Positions 1 to 8,100 of a stretch of 12,880 nucleotides of DNA are shown here, piece after piece. The DNA comes from Bacteroidales bacterium. GTDB lineage: Bacteria; Bacteroidota; Bacteroidia; Bacteroidales; 4484-276. Every line of letters begins with the position of its first letter. The stretch's first letter is position 1. The notes beneath the pieces are model-generated. The model saw only the letters and a list, made by a program, of their open reading frames with translations. It searched no databases and was not told where the DNA came from. The position numbers and the translations under genes were made by a program. The stretch covers positions 1-12,880 of the forward strand of contig JAOZRY010000050.1 in assembly GCA_029939965.1 (NCBI GenBank). Direction: 5' to 3'.

Positions 1-120
1 TTGAGGTTGAGGTTGAGGTTGAGGTTGAGGTTGAGGTTGAGGTTGAGGTTGAGGTAGAGGTTGAGGTAGAGGTTGAGGGAGAGGGAGAGGGAGAGGGAGA
101 GGGAGAGGGAGAGGGAGAGG
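1..120. repeat. Hexanucleotide tandem array (TTGAGG / TAGAGG / GAGAGG)
   Basis: Twenty hexamers lie in perfect register from the first base: nine TTGAGG, then TAGAGG, TTGAGG, TAGAGG, TTGAGG, then seven GAGAGG. The units differ by one or two substitutions, so the array looks like one satellite drifting along its length. The plus strand has no C at all. Positions 75-120 are pure purine, and seven GGG runs (77-79 to 113-115) are each separated by AGA. The array touches the window edge, so its full length is unknown. In the first plus-strand frame it hits TAG at 55-57, and the two other frames offer no start, so it is not taken as coding. Confidence 0.95.
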
Positions 121-316
121 TTGGAGATTAGAGGTTAGAATTCTATACTTTTAGAAATTCTTACCGTTTTGCTATAAACCAAAGTATCATGTTCTTGTGT
201 TGGTAAAATCAGAACTCGTTTTTTTATCGTAAACTATATTGTCGCAAAGCCAGAGTCTTTGATTAGTGTCCGTTAATAAAGCACCAAATAAATGAATTGG
301 GGGTTTGAGGTTTCCT

Positions 317-340
317 ATCCCCAGGTTTTAACCTGGGGAT
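317..340. repeat. REP-like palindrome ATCCCCAGGTT/AACCTGGGGAT
   Basis: The 24 bases form an 11-bp perfect inverted repeat around a TT centre. G-rich tracts flank it (299-303, 345-366). Compact GC-rich hairpins of this kind in AT-rich intergenic DNA resemble REP elements mobilised by IS200-like (RAYT) transposases. No transposase is in the window, so the REP reading is an inference from form only. A T-run does not follow the hairpin on either strand, so it does not look like a terminator. Confidence 0.55.
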
Positions 341-423
341 TGAATTGAAGGGAAGGTTGGGGATGGGGTCAGAATGATTTTTCAAATTAAACTACCACCC
401 AAATAATTACTTCAGATTAACCT

Positions 424-439
424 GCCTTGCCGGCGAGGC
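424..439. repeat. Second GC-rich hairpin (GCCT-T-GCCGGC-G-AGGC)
   Basis: A 16-base palindrome is centred on GCCGGC, with one T/G pair that becomes a G-U wobble in RNA. Its GC content contrasts sharply with the surrounding AT-rich DNA. It lies about 80 bp from the 317-340 palindrome and may belong to the same class of dispersed intergenic repeat. Function is unknown. Confidence 0.5.
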
Positions 440-450
440 TGGCGATATAT

Positions 451-496
451 GATTTTTGATTTGTCTTACGTTCACACATTTCTTAAATCAAAAATC
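451..496. repeat. 12-bp perfect inverted repeat with 22-nt loop
   Basis: GATTTTTGATTT at 451-462 is the exact reverse complement of AAATCAAAAATC at 485-496. The stem is AT-rich and no T-run follows it, so it is not a convincing terminator. It could be the ends of a small inserted repeat, or simple AT-rich drift. Confidence 0.6.
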
Positions 497-584
497 GTTA
501 ATCTCTAATCGTCAATCATTTTGTTTTGTATTTTATGACTGAACGAACATAAAAACTTGTCCTTCAGAATCAAACCCTTAGTAC

Positions 585-618
585 AAAAAAAAAGAGCAGA
601 TATAATATCCGCTCTTTT
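585..618 (-). terminator. Rho-independent terminator of metK
   Basis: Read on the minus strand, AAAAGAGC (618-611) pairs perfectly with GCTCTTTT (597-590). Inside, past one mismatch, GAT pairs with ATC. The stem runs into nine consecutive T (593-585). It begins 21 bp past the metK stop codon. The long T-run and perfect outer stem make this the clearest terminator in the window. Confidence 0.85.
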
Positions 619-639
619 AATATAATCTCAAAAATAAAA

Positions 640-1941
640 TTAAACCCCAAATGCCTTCTTTATTTTATCGACATAATCAAGTTTTTCCCAGGCAAAAAAT
701 TCCACATCTTTAAATGTTCGCTCTTTTCCATCCACCATTTCGTTGTATGTATCATTATCCTGATAAAATACTTCAACTTTTTCAACTCGCGGTTCACGAC
801 CGAAGTGGCCATAAGAAGCAGTGGGAACATAAATCGGGTTTTTTAGACCAAACCTTTTTAAAATAGCAAACGGACGGAGATCAAAAACCTCATTTATTTT
901 TGCGGCAATTTCGCTATCACTTACAATGTTTCCATCAGCATCTTTAATTTTTGCTGTACCATACGTATTTATAAATAATCCAACAGGTTGCGCAACACCA
1001 ATTGCATAAGCAACTTGTACCAATACCTCATCAGCAATCCCGGCTGCCACCATATTTTTGGCAATATGTCGGGAGGCGTAAGCAGCAGAGCGATCGACTT
1101 TTGATGGGTCTTTACCTGAAAAAGCTCCACCACCGTGTGCTCCTTTTCCACCATAGGTATCAACAATAATTTTACGTCCGGTTAATCCCGTATCGCCATG
1201 AGGGCCTCCAATAACAAATTTACCGGTAGGATTTACATGTAGTTTACAGCCGGCATCAAACAGATGCTGATATCTTTCGGGAACTTCTTTTTTTGCACGT
1301 GGGATAAGAATATTCTGAACATCACTCCTAATCTTTGCCAACATATCTTCATCTTCATCAAAATCATCGTGCTGGGTCGATATAACAATAGTATCAATTC
1401 TTACCGGCTTATTTTCGTCGTTGTATTCAACCGTAACCTGCGATTTTGAATCGGGTGCGAGGTAGGTCATTTCTTTGCCTTCACGTCTAATTGCTGCCAA
1501 TTGTTGCATAAGTATCTGCGAAAGTTCAATAGGCAGGGGCATAAGATTGTCCATTTCACGGATAGCGTATCCAAACATCATCCCCTGGTCGCCGGCTCCC
1601 ATATCTTCTTCGCGCTTACGCACAACACCCTGGTTAATATCGCCGGATTGCTCATGGATGGCTGAAATAACAGCACATGAATTTCCATCAAAACGATAGG
1701 ATTGTTTAGTATAACCAATTTTGTTGATAATATCTCTTGCCTTTTCCTGTACATCAACATAACCCGTTGTTCGTACTTCGCCACTAAGTAAAACCAAACC
1801 GGTGGTTACCAGCGTTTCGCAGGCAACTTTCGACTCTTTATCGTGCGAAAGAAATGCATCGAGTAATGAATCTGAAATTTGATCGGCAACTTTATCCGGA
1901 TGCCCCTCTGATACAGATTCGGAGGTAAATAAATAACTCAT
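640..1941 (-). CDS. metK: S-adenosylmethionine synthetase (MetK)
   Basis: MetK condenses ATP and methionine into S-adenosylmethionine, releasing phosphate and diphosphate. It is a cytosolic enzyme and the source of the main methyl donor. The family signatures are all present: HPDK near residues 14-17 (ATP-binding histidine and metal-binding aspartate), GAGDQG at 115-120, and the glycine-rich loop GGGAFSGKDPSKVDRSAAY at about 270-288. The protein has 433 residues against 384 in E. coli. The extra length is mainly in an acidic central part (about 150-235), which I believe is usual for Bacteroidota MetK. The gene stands alone: its own promoter candidate lies near the gldA stop, a structured leader of about 145 nt precedes the start, and a strong terminator follows. 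The leader resembles a SAM-II riboswitch, so SAM feedback is likely. The start codon opens the conserved N-terminus (SESVSEGHPDK), with no in-frame alternative needed. Confidence 0.97.
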   Translation of the reverse strand: MSYLFTSESVSEGHPDKVADQISDSLLDAFLSHDKESKVACETLVTTGLVLLSGEVRTTGYVDVQEKARDIINKIGYTKQSYRFDGNSCAVISAIHEQSGDINQGVVRKREEDMGAGDQGMMFGYAIREMDNLMPLPIELSQILMQQLAAIRREGKEMTYLAPDSKSQVTVEYNDENKPVRIDTIVISTQHDDFDEDEDMLAKIRSDVQNILIPRAKKEVPERYQHLFDAGCKLHVNPTGKFVIGGPHGDTGLTGRKIIVDTYGGKGAHGGGAFSGKDPSKVDRSAAYASRHIAKNMVAAGIADEVLVQVAYAIGVAQPVGLFINTYGTAKIKDADGNIVSDSEIAAKINEVFDLRPFAILKRFGLKNPIYVPTASYGHFGREPRVEKVEVFYQDNDTYNEMVDGKERTFKDVEFFAWEKLDYVDKIKKAFGV

Positions 1942-1964
1942 AAAATTATAGTTTTAAAATTTAA

Positions 1965-1994
1965 CAATCATACGGAGGGAAACTTTTATGATTG
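1965..1994 (-). promoter_or_regulatory. Leader hairpin before metK start (possible expression platform)
   Basis: In the RNA, CAAUCAUA (1994-1987) pairs perfectly over 8 bp with UAUGAUUG (1972-1965), leaving a 14-nt loop. It ends 23 nt before the metK AUG. The strand UCAAUCA (1995-1989) can instead pair over 7 bp with UGAUUGA (2048-2042) in the aptamer loop, so the two structures exclude each other. No real U-run follows, so transcription termination is doubtful; control of translation is more likely. The pairings are read from sequence; the switching role is inferred. Confidence 0.5.
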
Positions 1995-1995
1995 A

Positions 1996-2083
1996 CGGAT
2001 GGTAAAACATATTGTTTTAGCATTTTTTTTAATGGTTGCAATCAATCAAATTTTCCATTTTATCCAGATGTCATCGCCATCCG
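1996..2083 (-). promoter_or_regulatory. SAM-II-like riboswitch in the metK leader
   Basis: The core aptamer spans 2059-2011 in the RNA direction. AAUGG (2059-2055) pairs with CCAUU (2035-2031), closing a 19-nt loop that ends in AUUGCAA. Nine nucleotides later comes GCUAAAA (2021-2015), then CAAU (2014-2011), which can pair with AUUG (2046-2043) in the loop to form an H-type pseudoknot. The SAM-II class, as I recall it, has the same plan: a short stem, a 19-nt loop ending AUUGCAA, about 11 nt, GCUAAAA, and a pseudoknot strand. Stem and pseudoknot bases differ from the alphaproteobacterial type, yet pairing is kept. An outer 7-bp stem, CGGAUGG (2083-2077) with CCAUCCG (2002-1996), encloses the core. 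The predicted transcription start lies almost at the base of this stem. The target, metK, makes the presumed ligand. A covariance-model match has not been run. Confidence 0.72.
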
Positions 2084-2091
2084 GCGTGTGT

Positions 2092-2121
2092 CAAAAGTAA
2101 GGATATATTTTTAATATCAAA
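2092..2121 (-). promoter_or_regulatory. Bacteroidota-type promoter of metK
   Basis: On the minus strand, TTTG (2121-2118) is followed after 18 bp by TACTTTTG (2099-2092). This matches the sigma-70-type pattern of Bacteroidota (TTTG, about 19 bp, TAnnTTTG). The predicted start of transcription is near 2085, giving a leader of about 145 nt that begins at the outer riboswitch stem. The -33 element lies within 4 bp of the gldA stop codon. Confidence 0.7.
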
Positions 2122-2124
2122 ATA

Positions 2125-3039
2125 TCATTTTTCCAGTGTTAGTTGGCGAAAAATCTGCTCCAATGTTTGCTCCTTTTTCTGAAGTGATAAAACTGCTATA
2201 TCTTCAGCAACAGCCATTTTGAACAAATCCTCACGAACATCCACGTTACCTGTTGTATATACAGCCCATGTATTATTTTCCGATAATTTTTCTACCCTCG
2301 TTACTCCTGGAATAGCATGAATTCTTTTGGATTTAACCGGTTTATTAAACTCAACCAAAAGAATCTCCTCATTCATCCTGAGCATTTGGAGATTCCCGGT
2401 GGAATCATCGGCAACAATCTTACCTTTATTAATAATAATAGCCCGGTCGCATATAGCTTCAACCTCCTGCATAATATGCGTGGAAAGCATTACTGTTTTT
2501 TCCCTGCCTATGTTTTTAATAAGATTTCTGATTTCAACAAGCTGATTAGGATCAAGCCCGGATGTTGGTTCATCGAGTATCAATATTTCGGGATCATGGA
2601 TAAGTGCCTGTGCCAAGCCAACCCGTTGTTTATATCCTTTTGAAAGATGTCCTATTTTCTTTTTCCACTCTTCTTCGAGGCCGGTAAGATTTATCATTTC
2701 ATCAACACGAGACTTTAACCCCGACACCTTATAAATACCTCCCACAAACTCAAGATACTCTCTCACATACATTTCGGTATAAAGTGGATTATGCTCGGGT
2801 AAATACCCGATAATTTTCCTGATTTGGAGAGAATCTTCAAATAAATCGAGATTATTAATACTTACCTCACCGGAAGTTGGTGGGATAAAACAGGTTAGTA
2901 TTTTCATCATTGTAGATTTCCCAGCTCCATTAGGACCTAATAAACCTACTATATGACCCGGTGAAATAGTAAAAGAAACCCTATCGAGAGCTTTTTGATC
3001 ACCGTATTTTTTGGTGATATTATTAACGATTATCGACAT
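2125..3039 (-). CDS. gldA: ABC transporter ATPase, GldA type
   Basis: This is the cytosolic ATP-hydrolysing subunit of an ABC-2 class transporter. The Walker A motif GPNGAGKS is at residues 35-42, the signature LSKGY at 132-136, Walker B ILILDEP at 152-158 and the H-loop histidine at 188. A C-terminal extension (about 215-304) of the DUF4162 kind ends with the usual TLEQIF motif. Length (304) and the N-terminus (MSIIVNNITKKYG) resemble GldA. That protein works with GldF and GldG, and in Flavobacterium it is needed for gliding. Many Bacteroidota that do not glide also carry the family, so the name does not prove motility. No permease gene lies next to it; GldF/GldG would have to be elsewhere. 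It sits 133 bp downstream of dnaN and I found no clear promoter in that gap, so transcription with dnaN is possible. Confidence 0.85.
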   Translation of the reverse strand: MSIIVNNITKKYGDQKALDRVSFTISPGHIVGLLGPNGAGKSTMMKILTCFIPPTSGEVSINNLDLFEDSLQIRKIIGYLPEHNPLYTEMYVREYLEFVGGIYKVSGLKSRVDEMINLTGLEEEWKKKIGHLSKGYKQRVGLAQALIHDPEILILDEPTSGLDPNQLVEIRNLIKNIGREKTVMLSTHIMQEVEAICDRAIIINKGKIVADDSTGNLQMLRMNEEILLVEFNKPVKSKRIHAIPGVTRVEKLSENNTWAVYTTGNVDVREDLFKMAVAEDIAVLSLQKKEQTLEQIFRQLTLEK

Positions 3040-3172
3040 TTAACGAAAGTTATTTGGATTAAATCTCTGATAAATCCGGGAGTTTACAGCTCATGTTTGC
3101 ATCTTTCATTTAACATGGTAAACTAAATTTTGCACTTAATGGAAGATGCCAAATGTTTTATAAAACAAACGA

Positions 3173-4303
3173 TTAGCTGTTTAGCATTACCGGCATAACA
3201 AGCATTAGAATATCCGTTTCGTTTTGTGCCTCTTCCTCGATTGGATGTAATAATCCTGCACGATTTGATTGCGACATTTCGATTAAAACTTCTTTAGTGT
3301 TTGTGTTGCTCAGCATTTCCTGCATAAACTTCGAATTGAATCCTATTTCAAGGTCTTCACCATCATAATTACAATTAATCGATTCGACAGCTTCGTTTGA
3401 ATAATCGATATCTTCTGCTGATAGCTCAAGCGACTGTCCGGAAAGCTTAAACCTTATTTGATGTGTTGATTGGTTGGCAAATATTGAAACCCGCTTAATG
3501 GTATTCAACAATAAGCCCCGCTGTATTTGTAATTTATTTGGATTCTCTGCCGGAATAACAGCCCTGTAATTCGGATATTTACCTACAATTAATTTGCAGA
3601 TTAATTGGATATTGCCAAACTCAAAAAATGCATTTTTTTCGTTGTATTCGATTTTTACATCTAATTCTTCCCCGCCCAGGACATATCTAATCTGACTTAG
3701 TGATTTGACAGGTAGAATAATAAGTTGTTCGCGTGGTGGTTTAATATCACTTCTTGTATAACGCACCAGTTTATGGGCATCCGTAGCAACAAACGAAATA
3801 GCATCTTCCGTCATTTCCAGCAGAACCCCCGACATAACAGGCCGGAGTTCATCATTTCCTGCAGCAAAAACTGTTTTAGAAATGGCTTCGGCCAAAACGG
3901 CAGAACTCATATTAAATGAATCTCCATCTTCGATAACCGGAGTTTCAGGAAAATCCTCATCTGCATTGTGCCCGATTAGTTTATATCTACCCTCGCCAGT
4001 AGTAATTTCTACAGCGAAGGTTTCTTCGTTTATGTAAAAAGTAACCGGCACATCCGACAAGGTTTTGAGTGCTTCGAGCAATATCTTGGCCGGAATAGCA
4101 ATTTTACCGGGATCGTCACTCATAGTTAATTGAATCATCACCGTCATTGTGGTTTCAAGATCGGAGGCGGTAACCCGCAAAATGTCTTCGTTAATTTCAA
4201 AAAGAAAATCATCAAGGATTGGAAGTGTATTATTTGAACTAACCACCCCGCTGATAGCCTGTAAGTTTTTAAGCAATAATGCGCTCGATACAATGAACTT
4301 CAT
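3173..4303 (-). CDS. dnaN: DNA polymerase III sliding clamp, beta subunit
   Basis: The beta clamp forms a ring dimer that tethers DNA polymerase III to DNA and also binds other repair and replication proteins. At 376 residues it has the standard length for three clamp folds (roughly 1-120, 121-245, 246-376). Recognisable stretches are the N-terminal opening (MKFIVSSALLLKNLQAISGV), NNTLPILDDFLFEI, the AGNDELRPVMSGV segment near 149-161, ATDAHKLVRYTR in domain 2, and the C-terminal end VMPVMLNS, comparable to the MPMRL ending of other clamps. dnaA is not adjacent, and I see no DnaA-box cluster, so this is not evidence for an origin here. The gene has its own -7 box at 4393-4400, and plsY upstream appears to end in a weak terminator. 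Confidence 0.97.
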   Translation of the reverse strand: MKFIVSSALLLKNLQAISGVVSSNNTLPILDDFLFEINEDILRVTASDLETTMTVMIQLTMSDDPGKIAIPAKILLEALKTLSDVPVTFYINEETFAVEITTGEGRYKLIGHNADEDFPETPVIEDGDSFNMSSAVLAEAISKTVFAAGNDELRPVMSGVLLEMTEDAISFVATDAHKLVRYTRSDIKPPREQLIILPVKSLSQIRYVLGGEELDVKIEYNEKNAFFEFGNIQLICKLIVGKYPNYRAVIPAENPNKLQIQRGLLLNTIKRVSIFANQSTHQIRFKLSGQSLELSAEDIDYSNEAVESINCNYDGEDLEIGFNSKFMQEMLSNTNTKEVLIEMSQSNRAGLLHPIEEEAQNETDILMLVMPVMLNS

Positions 4304-4392
4304 CTTTTATTTAATTTAATGATTAATTGTCGTTATCGATTGAAAAATAACAACTTATCTTTTCAATCTCAAAATAAAAATAACAGCGTGTG

Positions 4393-4423
4393 CAAAATTA
4401 ATGAATTGAAAATATTAGACACA
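4393..4423 (-). promoter_or_regulatory. Candidate promoter of dnaN
   Basis: The minus strand reads TAATTTTG at 4400-4393, a full match to the Bacteroidota -7 box. TGTG (4423-4420) lies 19 bp upstream as an imperfect -33 element. The start of transcription would be near 4386, giving a leader of about 80 nt before the dnaN ATG. Confidence 0.55.
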
Positions 4424-4444
4424 CTTTAAAATGTAATTATTGGT

Positions 4445-4465
4445 AAAAATAAACCTATTTTAGGT
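4445..4465 (-). terminator. Weak terminator candidate after plsY
   Basis: On the minus strand, ACCTA and TAGGT form a 5-bp stem with an AAA loop (4465-4453), followed by TTATTTTTA. It starts 5 bp past the plsY stop. The stem is short and AT-rich, so termination may be partial. Its place between plsY and the dnaN promoter supports the reading. Confidence 0.4.
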
Positions 4466-4470
4466 GTAAA

Positions 4471-5103
4471 TCATTTTTTCTTTTTCAAATCAAGTTTCGA
4501 TTCATTTCCGTTTATCAATCTTGTGATATTTTTTCGATGTGTAAGCGGAACAAATACTCCTACAAATATTGACAATACAATTAGCGAAACCGAGTTGGGA
4601 TTGAATAAAAAGATTACCAGAAACGGAAAACTTACAGATGCTGTAATAGATCCTAACGATACATATTTGGTAATGATAAGAACAAGAGCAAAAATAGCAA
4701 TCACCACCAATACAGCCCATGTGTACAGTGCAATGCCCACACCGAGGAGCGTTGCAATACCTTTTCCTCCGCGAAAATTGGCGAACACCGGAAACACGTG
4801 TCCAAGTACAACGGTAAACGCAATAATAATTTGATATAAAATTACCTGCGAAAAAACATAGCTTTCCGGTACAAAAAAGACGGACACATAAACTGAAAAC
4901 CAGCCTTTTAAAATATCAAATAATAAAACAGGCAGTCCTGCTTTTAATCCTAAAACCCTGATGGTATTTGTAGCTCCGGCATTTTTACTGCCTTTTGTTC
5001 GCACATCAATACCATAAAATCGCCTGCCAATCCAAACTGATGTAGGGATTGAACCAAATAAGTAAGCAACAATAACTCCTGAAATTAGTAGTACATTTTC
5101 CAT
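4471..5103 (-). CDS. plsY: Acyl-phosphate:glycerol-3-phosphate acyltransferase (PlsY)
   Basis: PlsY moves an acyl group from acyl-phosphate to glycerol-3-phosphate, making lysophosphatidic acid, the first step of phospholipid synthesis at the inner membrane. The three conserved loops are all visible: GSIPTSVWIGR at residues 17-27, GSKNAGATNTIRVLG at 38-52, and GHVFPVFANFRGGKG at 101-115, whose glycine-rich part binds phosphate. Hydrophobic membrane segments occur near 4-22, 54-76, 85-105, 116-146 (probably two) and 155-186. HRKNITRL at 189-196 is the usual family ending, after which comes a lysine-rich tail. Length 210 is normal. The start lies 3 bp after the stop of the large secreted-protein gene, so the two are very likely co-transcribed and perhaps translationally coupled. 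Confidence 0.96.
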   Translation of the reverse strand: MENVLLISGVIVAYLFGSIPTSVWIGRRFYGIDVRTKGSKNAGATNTIRVLGLKAGLPVLLFDILKGWFSVYVSVFFVPESYVFSQVILYQIIIAFTVVLGHVFPVFANFRGGKGIATLLGVGIALYTWAVLVVIAIFALVLIITKYVSLGSITASVSFPFLVIFLFNPNSVSLIVLSIFVGVFVPLTHRKNITRLINGNESKLDLKKKK

Positions 5104-5106
5104 ATT

Positions 5107-8100
5107 CTATTCGTTTTCTGTTTCAAGCATTCTCATCGTCCTTAAGAAACGATTTTTTGCCTGACTTGTTGAAGAACCAAACCGGTATCCTCTTTCATCC
5201 TTATTTTTTTTATCTTTTCGTTTTTCAGAATCAACTCCGGTTATAAATTTATTGTATTCGTTTTTGGCCGAAACTGACAACATCATATTATTGGCATAGG
5301 TAAAGAAATACCAGTGCCGTTTATCCGCTTCAATGTAAAGATTAACTACATCACCACTTCTTTTTCGTTTAATTTCAAGATATCCGTCAAAAAATTTGTT
5401 TACCGATTCTCCCTGAATAAATCCAACACCAATAGGCCCATGCGAAATGAAAGATCGCGTAGTAGGATTATACACCATAGTTACATTTGACAAAATGATC
5501 GCTTTCTTTAGCTCATCAGGCATTTTTCTTAGTTTGCCAAAGGTATTAAGATTGTAGGTTATTTCGTTGGCTTGTTTTGCGCCAAACATTTGCCTGTAGG
5601 CAATTTCCGGAACCGGACCTGAAGTTTTAACACCCGGCTTATTTACTATTTCAAGGCTTTGTTTCATAAAACCGAGAGCTTCTTCGCTAAACAGAAAGTC
5701 GAAAACAATGAATACCTCAAAAATGGTGGAGTCGGGGATTATGTGATGTTCAATTTGGCCAAAAGCCTGCATGGAAACTTGTCCGTAATCTGTCCCAAAA
5801 TTCACTGATCCGCTGGCCTTGTATAAACAATTTTGGTTGTTGATGCTAATGAATGGCCCCGAAGGATTATTCCTGTCTATTGTGCTCAACTCCGATTTTG
5901 ATGCAATCACTAACTTCTTACCATTATTCCATGTGGTTACTGCCCCATCTACCGAAAGCATAAGTGTATCGCTGTAATACGCCTTTCGGGACAAAAACGT
6001 TGGGTAAACTCTGTTTTCTTCGTTGGAATGGAAGAACCCAGCATAAAGCTTTTTATACTCAAACTCCCGGGGTTGCAGTTCAACAGGCAAAACAATACTG
6101 TCGGGGCGGATGCGTTGATGAAAGCTAACCCATCGCGATAATTCAGGATCGCAATCCTGTATAGGTTTATAAGCACCTTCAAAATCGAGGAGAGGTTCAC
6201 GGGCATTTAAAAACACCTTACCACGATAGGAGAACTGTGGGCTAAACATAAAACTTTGTTCAGGAATAATATGTCCGCTGGCAATAGTTTGAAAAGAAGT
6301 ATCCACGCCAATCTCTTCGAACTCAATGATCTGCACCTCATCCAAAAGATTTCGGTATTCATACAAACCCTTCGCTGCATAAGAATAACGCGAATGTATG
6401 TTTACATCGGCCTGAATAATTTGATGCATTTTATTGGCAGTATCAGCAATAATTATGGCATTTGAAAAGGGAGAGACGGATGCTCGATTAAATATTTCAA
6501 CAATCCCGTCACTCGGAAAAACAGCGGCATCAGCAACCTTAATTATTTTTACATCTTTGGCCAAAAATGTATTAAAAACAAGATCATACTTTGCCTCTGG
6601 CGAATAAAAGGAAAGAGAATCCTGCAAAGGGTGAGTAGAAATATATTTTGCTCCATCGGGAATTACATCAATTAATTCCCGGAGTGTTAAAATTGAAATA
6701 TCAACATCTTGATTTATTTTGTTGCTTGAAAGGATAACTTCATTTTCATTCATATTCCATACAAATTCATCGGGCATGGAGGTATAATAAATTATTGGTA
6801 AGTTGACCGTTGAGCTATCATTTACAGAATGGAAATTACCGAGGCCCTGCTGAAAACTCACCTCTGCCTGATATCTGTTAGCATCAAAAGCAATTTCTGA
6901 TTCTGAAACATTAGTAATATTTATACTTAGGGTATCCGCATTAAAATAATTGTTCCCATAAGTGTAATGATTAGATTTGGTGGAAGCCGTGTAAAACTTT
7001 TGTTTTCCGGAACCTATAAGTAATGCAGGAGTAAAAACAAGCGACCCATTTAGTTCCATTTTATCATCAAACAATAACAAAGGTTTATCAATAGTCGAAA
7101 GGATCATTGTATCCTGATATGGACGCCAGTTTTGAGAAATATTATTACCGGTTACAGAGGGGAATTCCACTTGTGGTGGTTTTTGTTCGATAATCTGAAA
7201 AGTATCCATTACACCATCAACCGAATCGAGATAAAACATTATATCAGTCCCCTGTGAAATAGTATTCAGATAATGAATAGTACCTGTTCCTTGCAAACCC
7301 AACATGCTTAGTGATACTTCATTATAAAAAACACCTCTGTTATTATAAACCGGAAACCCCTCAGGTGGCGATTGAACTTTGAAGCCGAGGGAGTAGTCGG
7401 GCATTACCGAAAGCGGTTTATTTACCTCAGGGGGGAAGATTCCTCCAGAATACAAATAACCTTCAAATTTTAATTTATCTGTCGAAAAATCAGCAAGTCT
7501 TTCTACTGTAAAGGGGTGTAAATTATAATAAAAACGCTCGCGTGAATAAGCATCTTTAAATCTGGGGTCGTTATCATAATAAACATACGACTCGTCTAAA
7601 CTATTAAAAACAGGATATTTTGGATAGTTTACCAAACCACTTTTGTTGGTAGGTTCATCAATAAGTATATCTCCGCTGATATTTGAAACCACTGTTTTAA
7701 TATCCACATAGCGCTTTTCGCCAGGTTCACAATCAAATGCCAATATCTTAAACTTCATCGATTCGATGGTTGGAAGTACCAACCTGAAAGTGTCATATTC
7801 GAAAAAACAATCGTTGGCATTGAATTCAAATAATCCGGCCTGAATTTTTCCGGAAAAAAGAAAATCACGGTTTTTGCGTAAAATTACCTCTCCCCGGGTT
7901 GGGTATATGTAAACATTTTGCGAATCGCTGATAGAAACTCTGGGAACACCCTTGATTTTGAGATCAAAATTATCAAGACTCAGGGTGGCATTATCCTCGT
8001 TATAAACCTGCGAAAAAAAGGAGATCACATCGTAATCGGTGGTACCTTTCTTTGCATTTAAATAATGATACAACTTATCGCTAATCAAAACCATTTCGTT

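Larger units (their letters stand above)
121..584. other. Gene-free intergenic stretch with REP-like hairpins
   Basis: No plausible gene is visible on either strand between the hexamer array and the metK terminator. The stretch is AT-rich and holds the two GC-rich hairpins and the inverted repeat listed separately. It also has short AATC-rich near-repeats around 485-518. I see no tRNA-like cloverleaf and no coding remnant that I recognise. Confidence 0.7.

Noticed and set aside
1..120. Hexamer array as a CRISPR array or as a dipeptide-repeat gene
   Set aside because: There are no spacers between units, so it is not CRISPR. The first plus-strand frame stops at TAG 55-57, and no start codon with an upstream signal opens the other frames.
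1942..2091. SAM-I (S-box) riboswitch in the metK leader
   Set aside because: The four-way junction and conserved S-box segments are missing; the short pseudoknot layout fits SAM-II instead.
2317..2643. Open frame of 108 codons on the plus strand
   Set aside because: It is antisense to the gldA-type ATPase, including the Walker B and signature region, so it is a shadow of that gene.
3154..3167. Palindrome TGTTTTA/TAAAACA between dnaN and gldA
   Set aside because: It is a 14-base AT-only-core palindrome with no loop and no T-run. Chance is likely in AT-rich DNA, so I call it neither an operator nor a terminator.
3040..3172. Own promoter for the gldA-type gene
   Set aside because: Only imperfect -7 boxes were found (spacing off by one, or a mismatch in the TTTG part), so none is reported.
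4304..4470. Replication origin near dnaN
   Set aside because: No cluster of DnaA boxes (TTATNCACA) was seen and dnaA is absent; dnaN alone does not mark an origin.
4523..4834. Open frame of 103 codons on the plus strand
   Set aside because: It lies antisense within plsY, whose motifs are unmistakable, and its product shows no recognisable domain.
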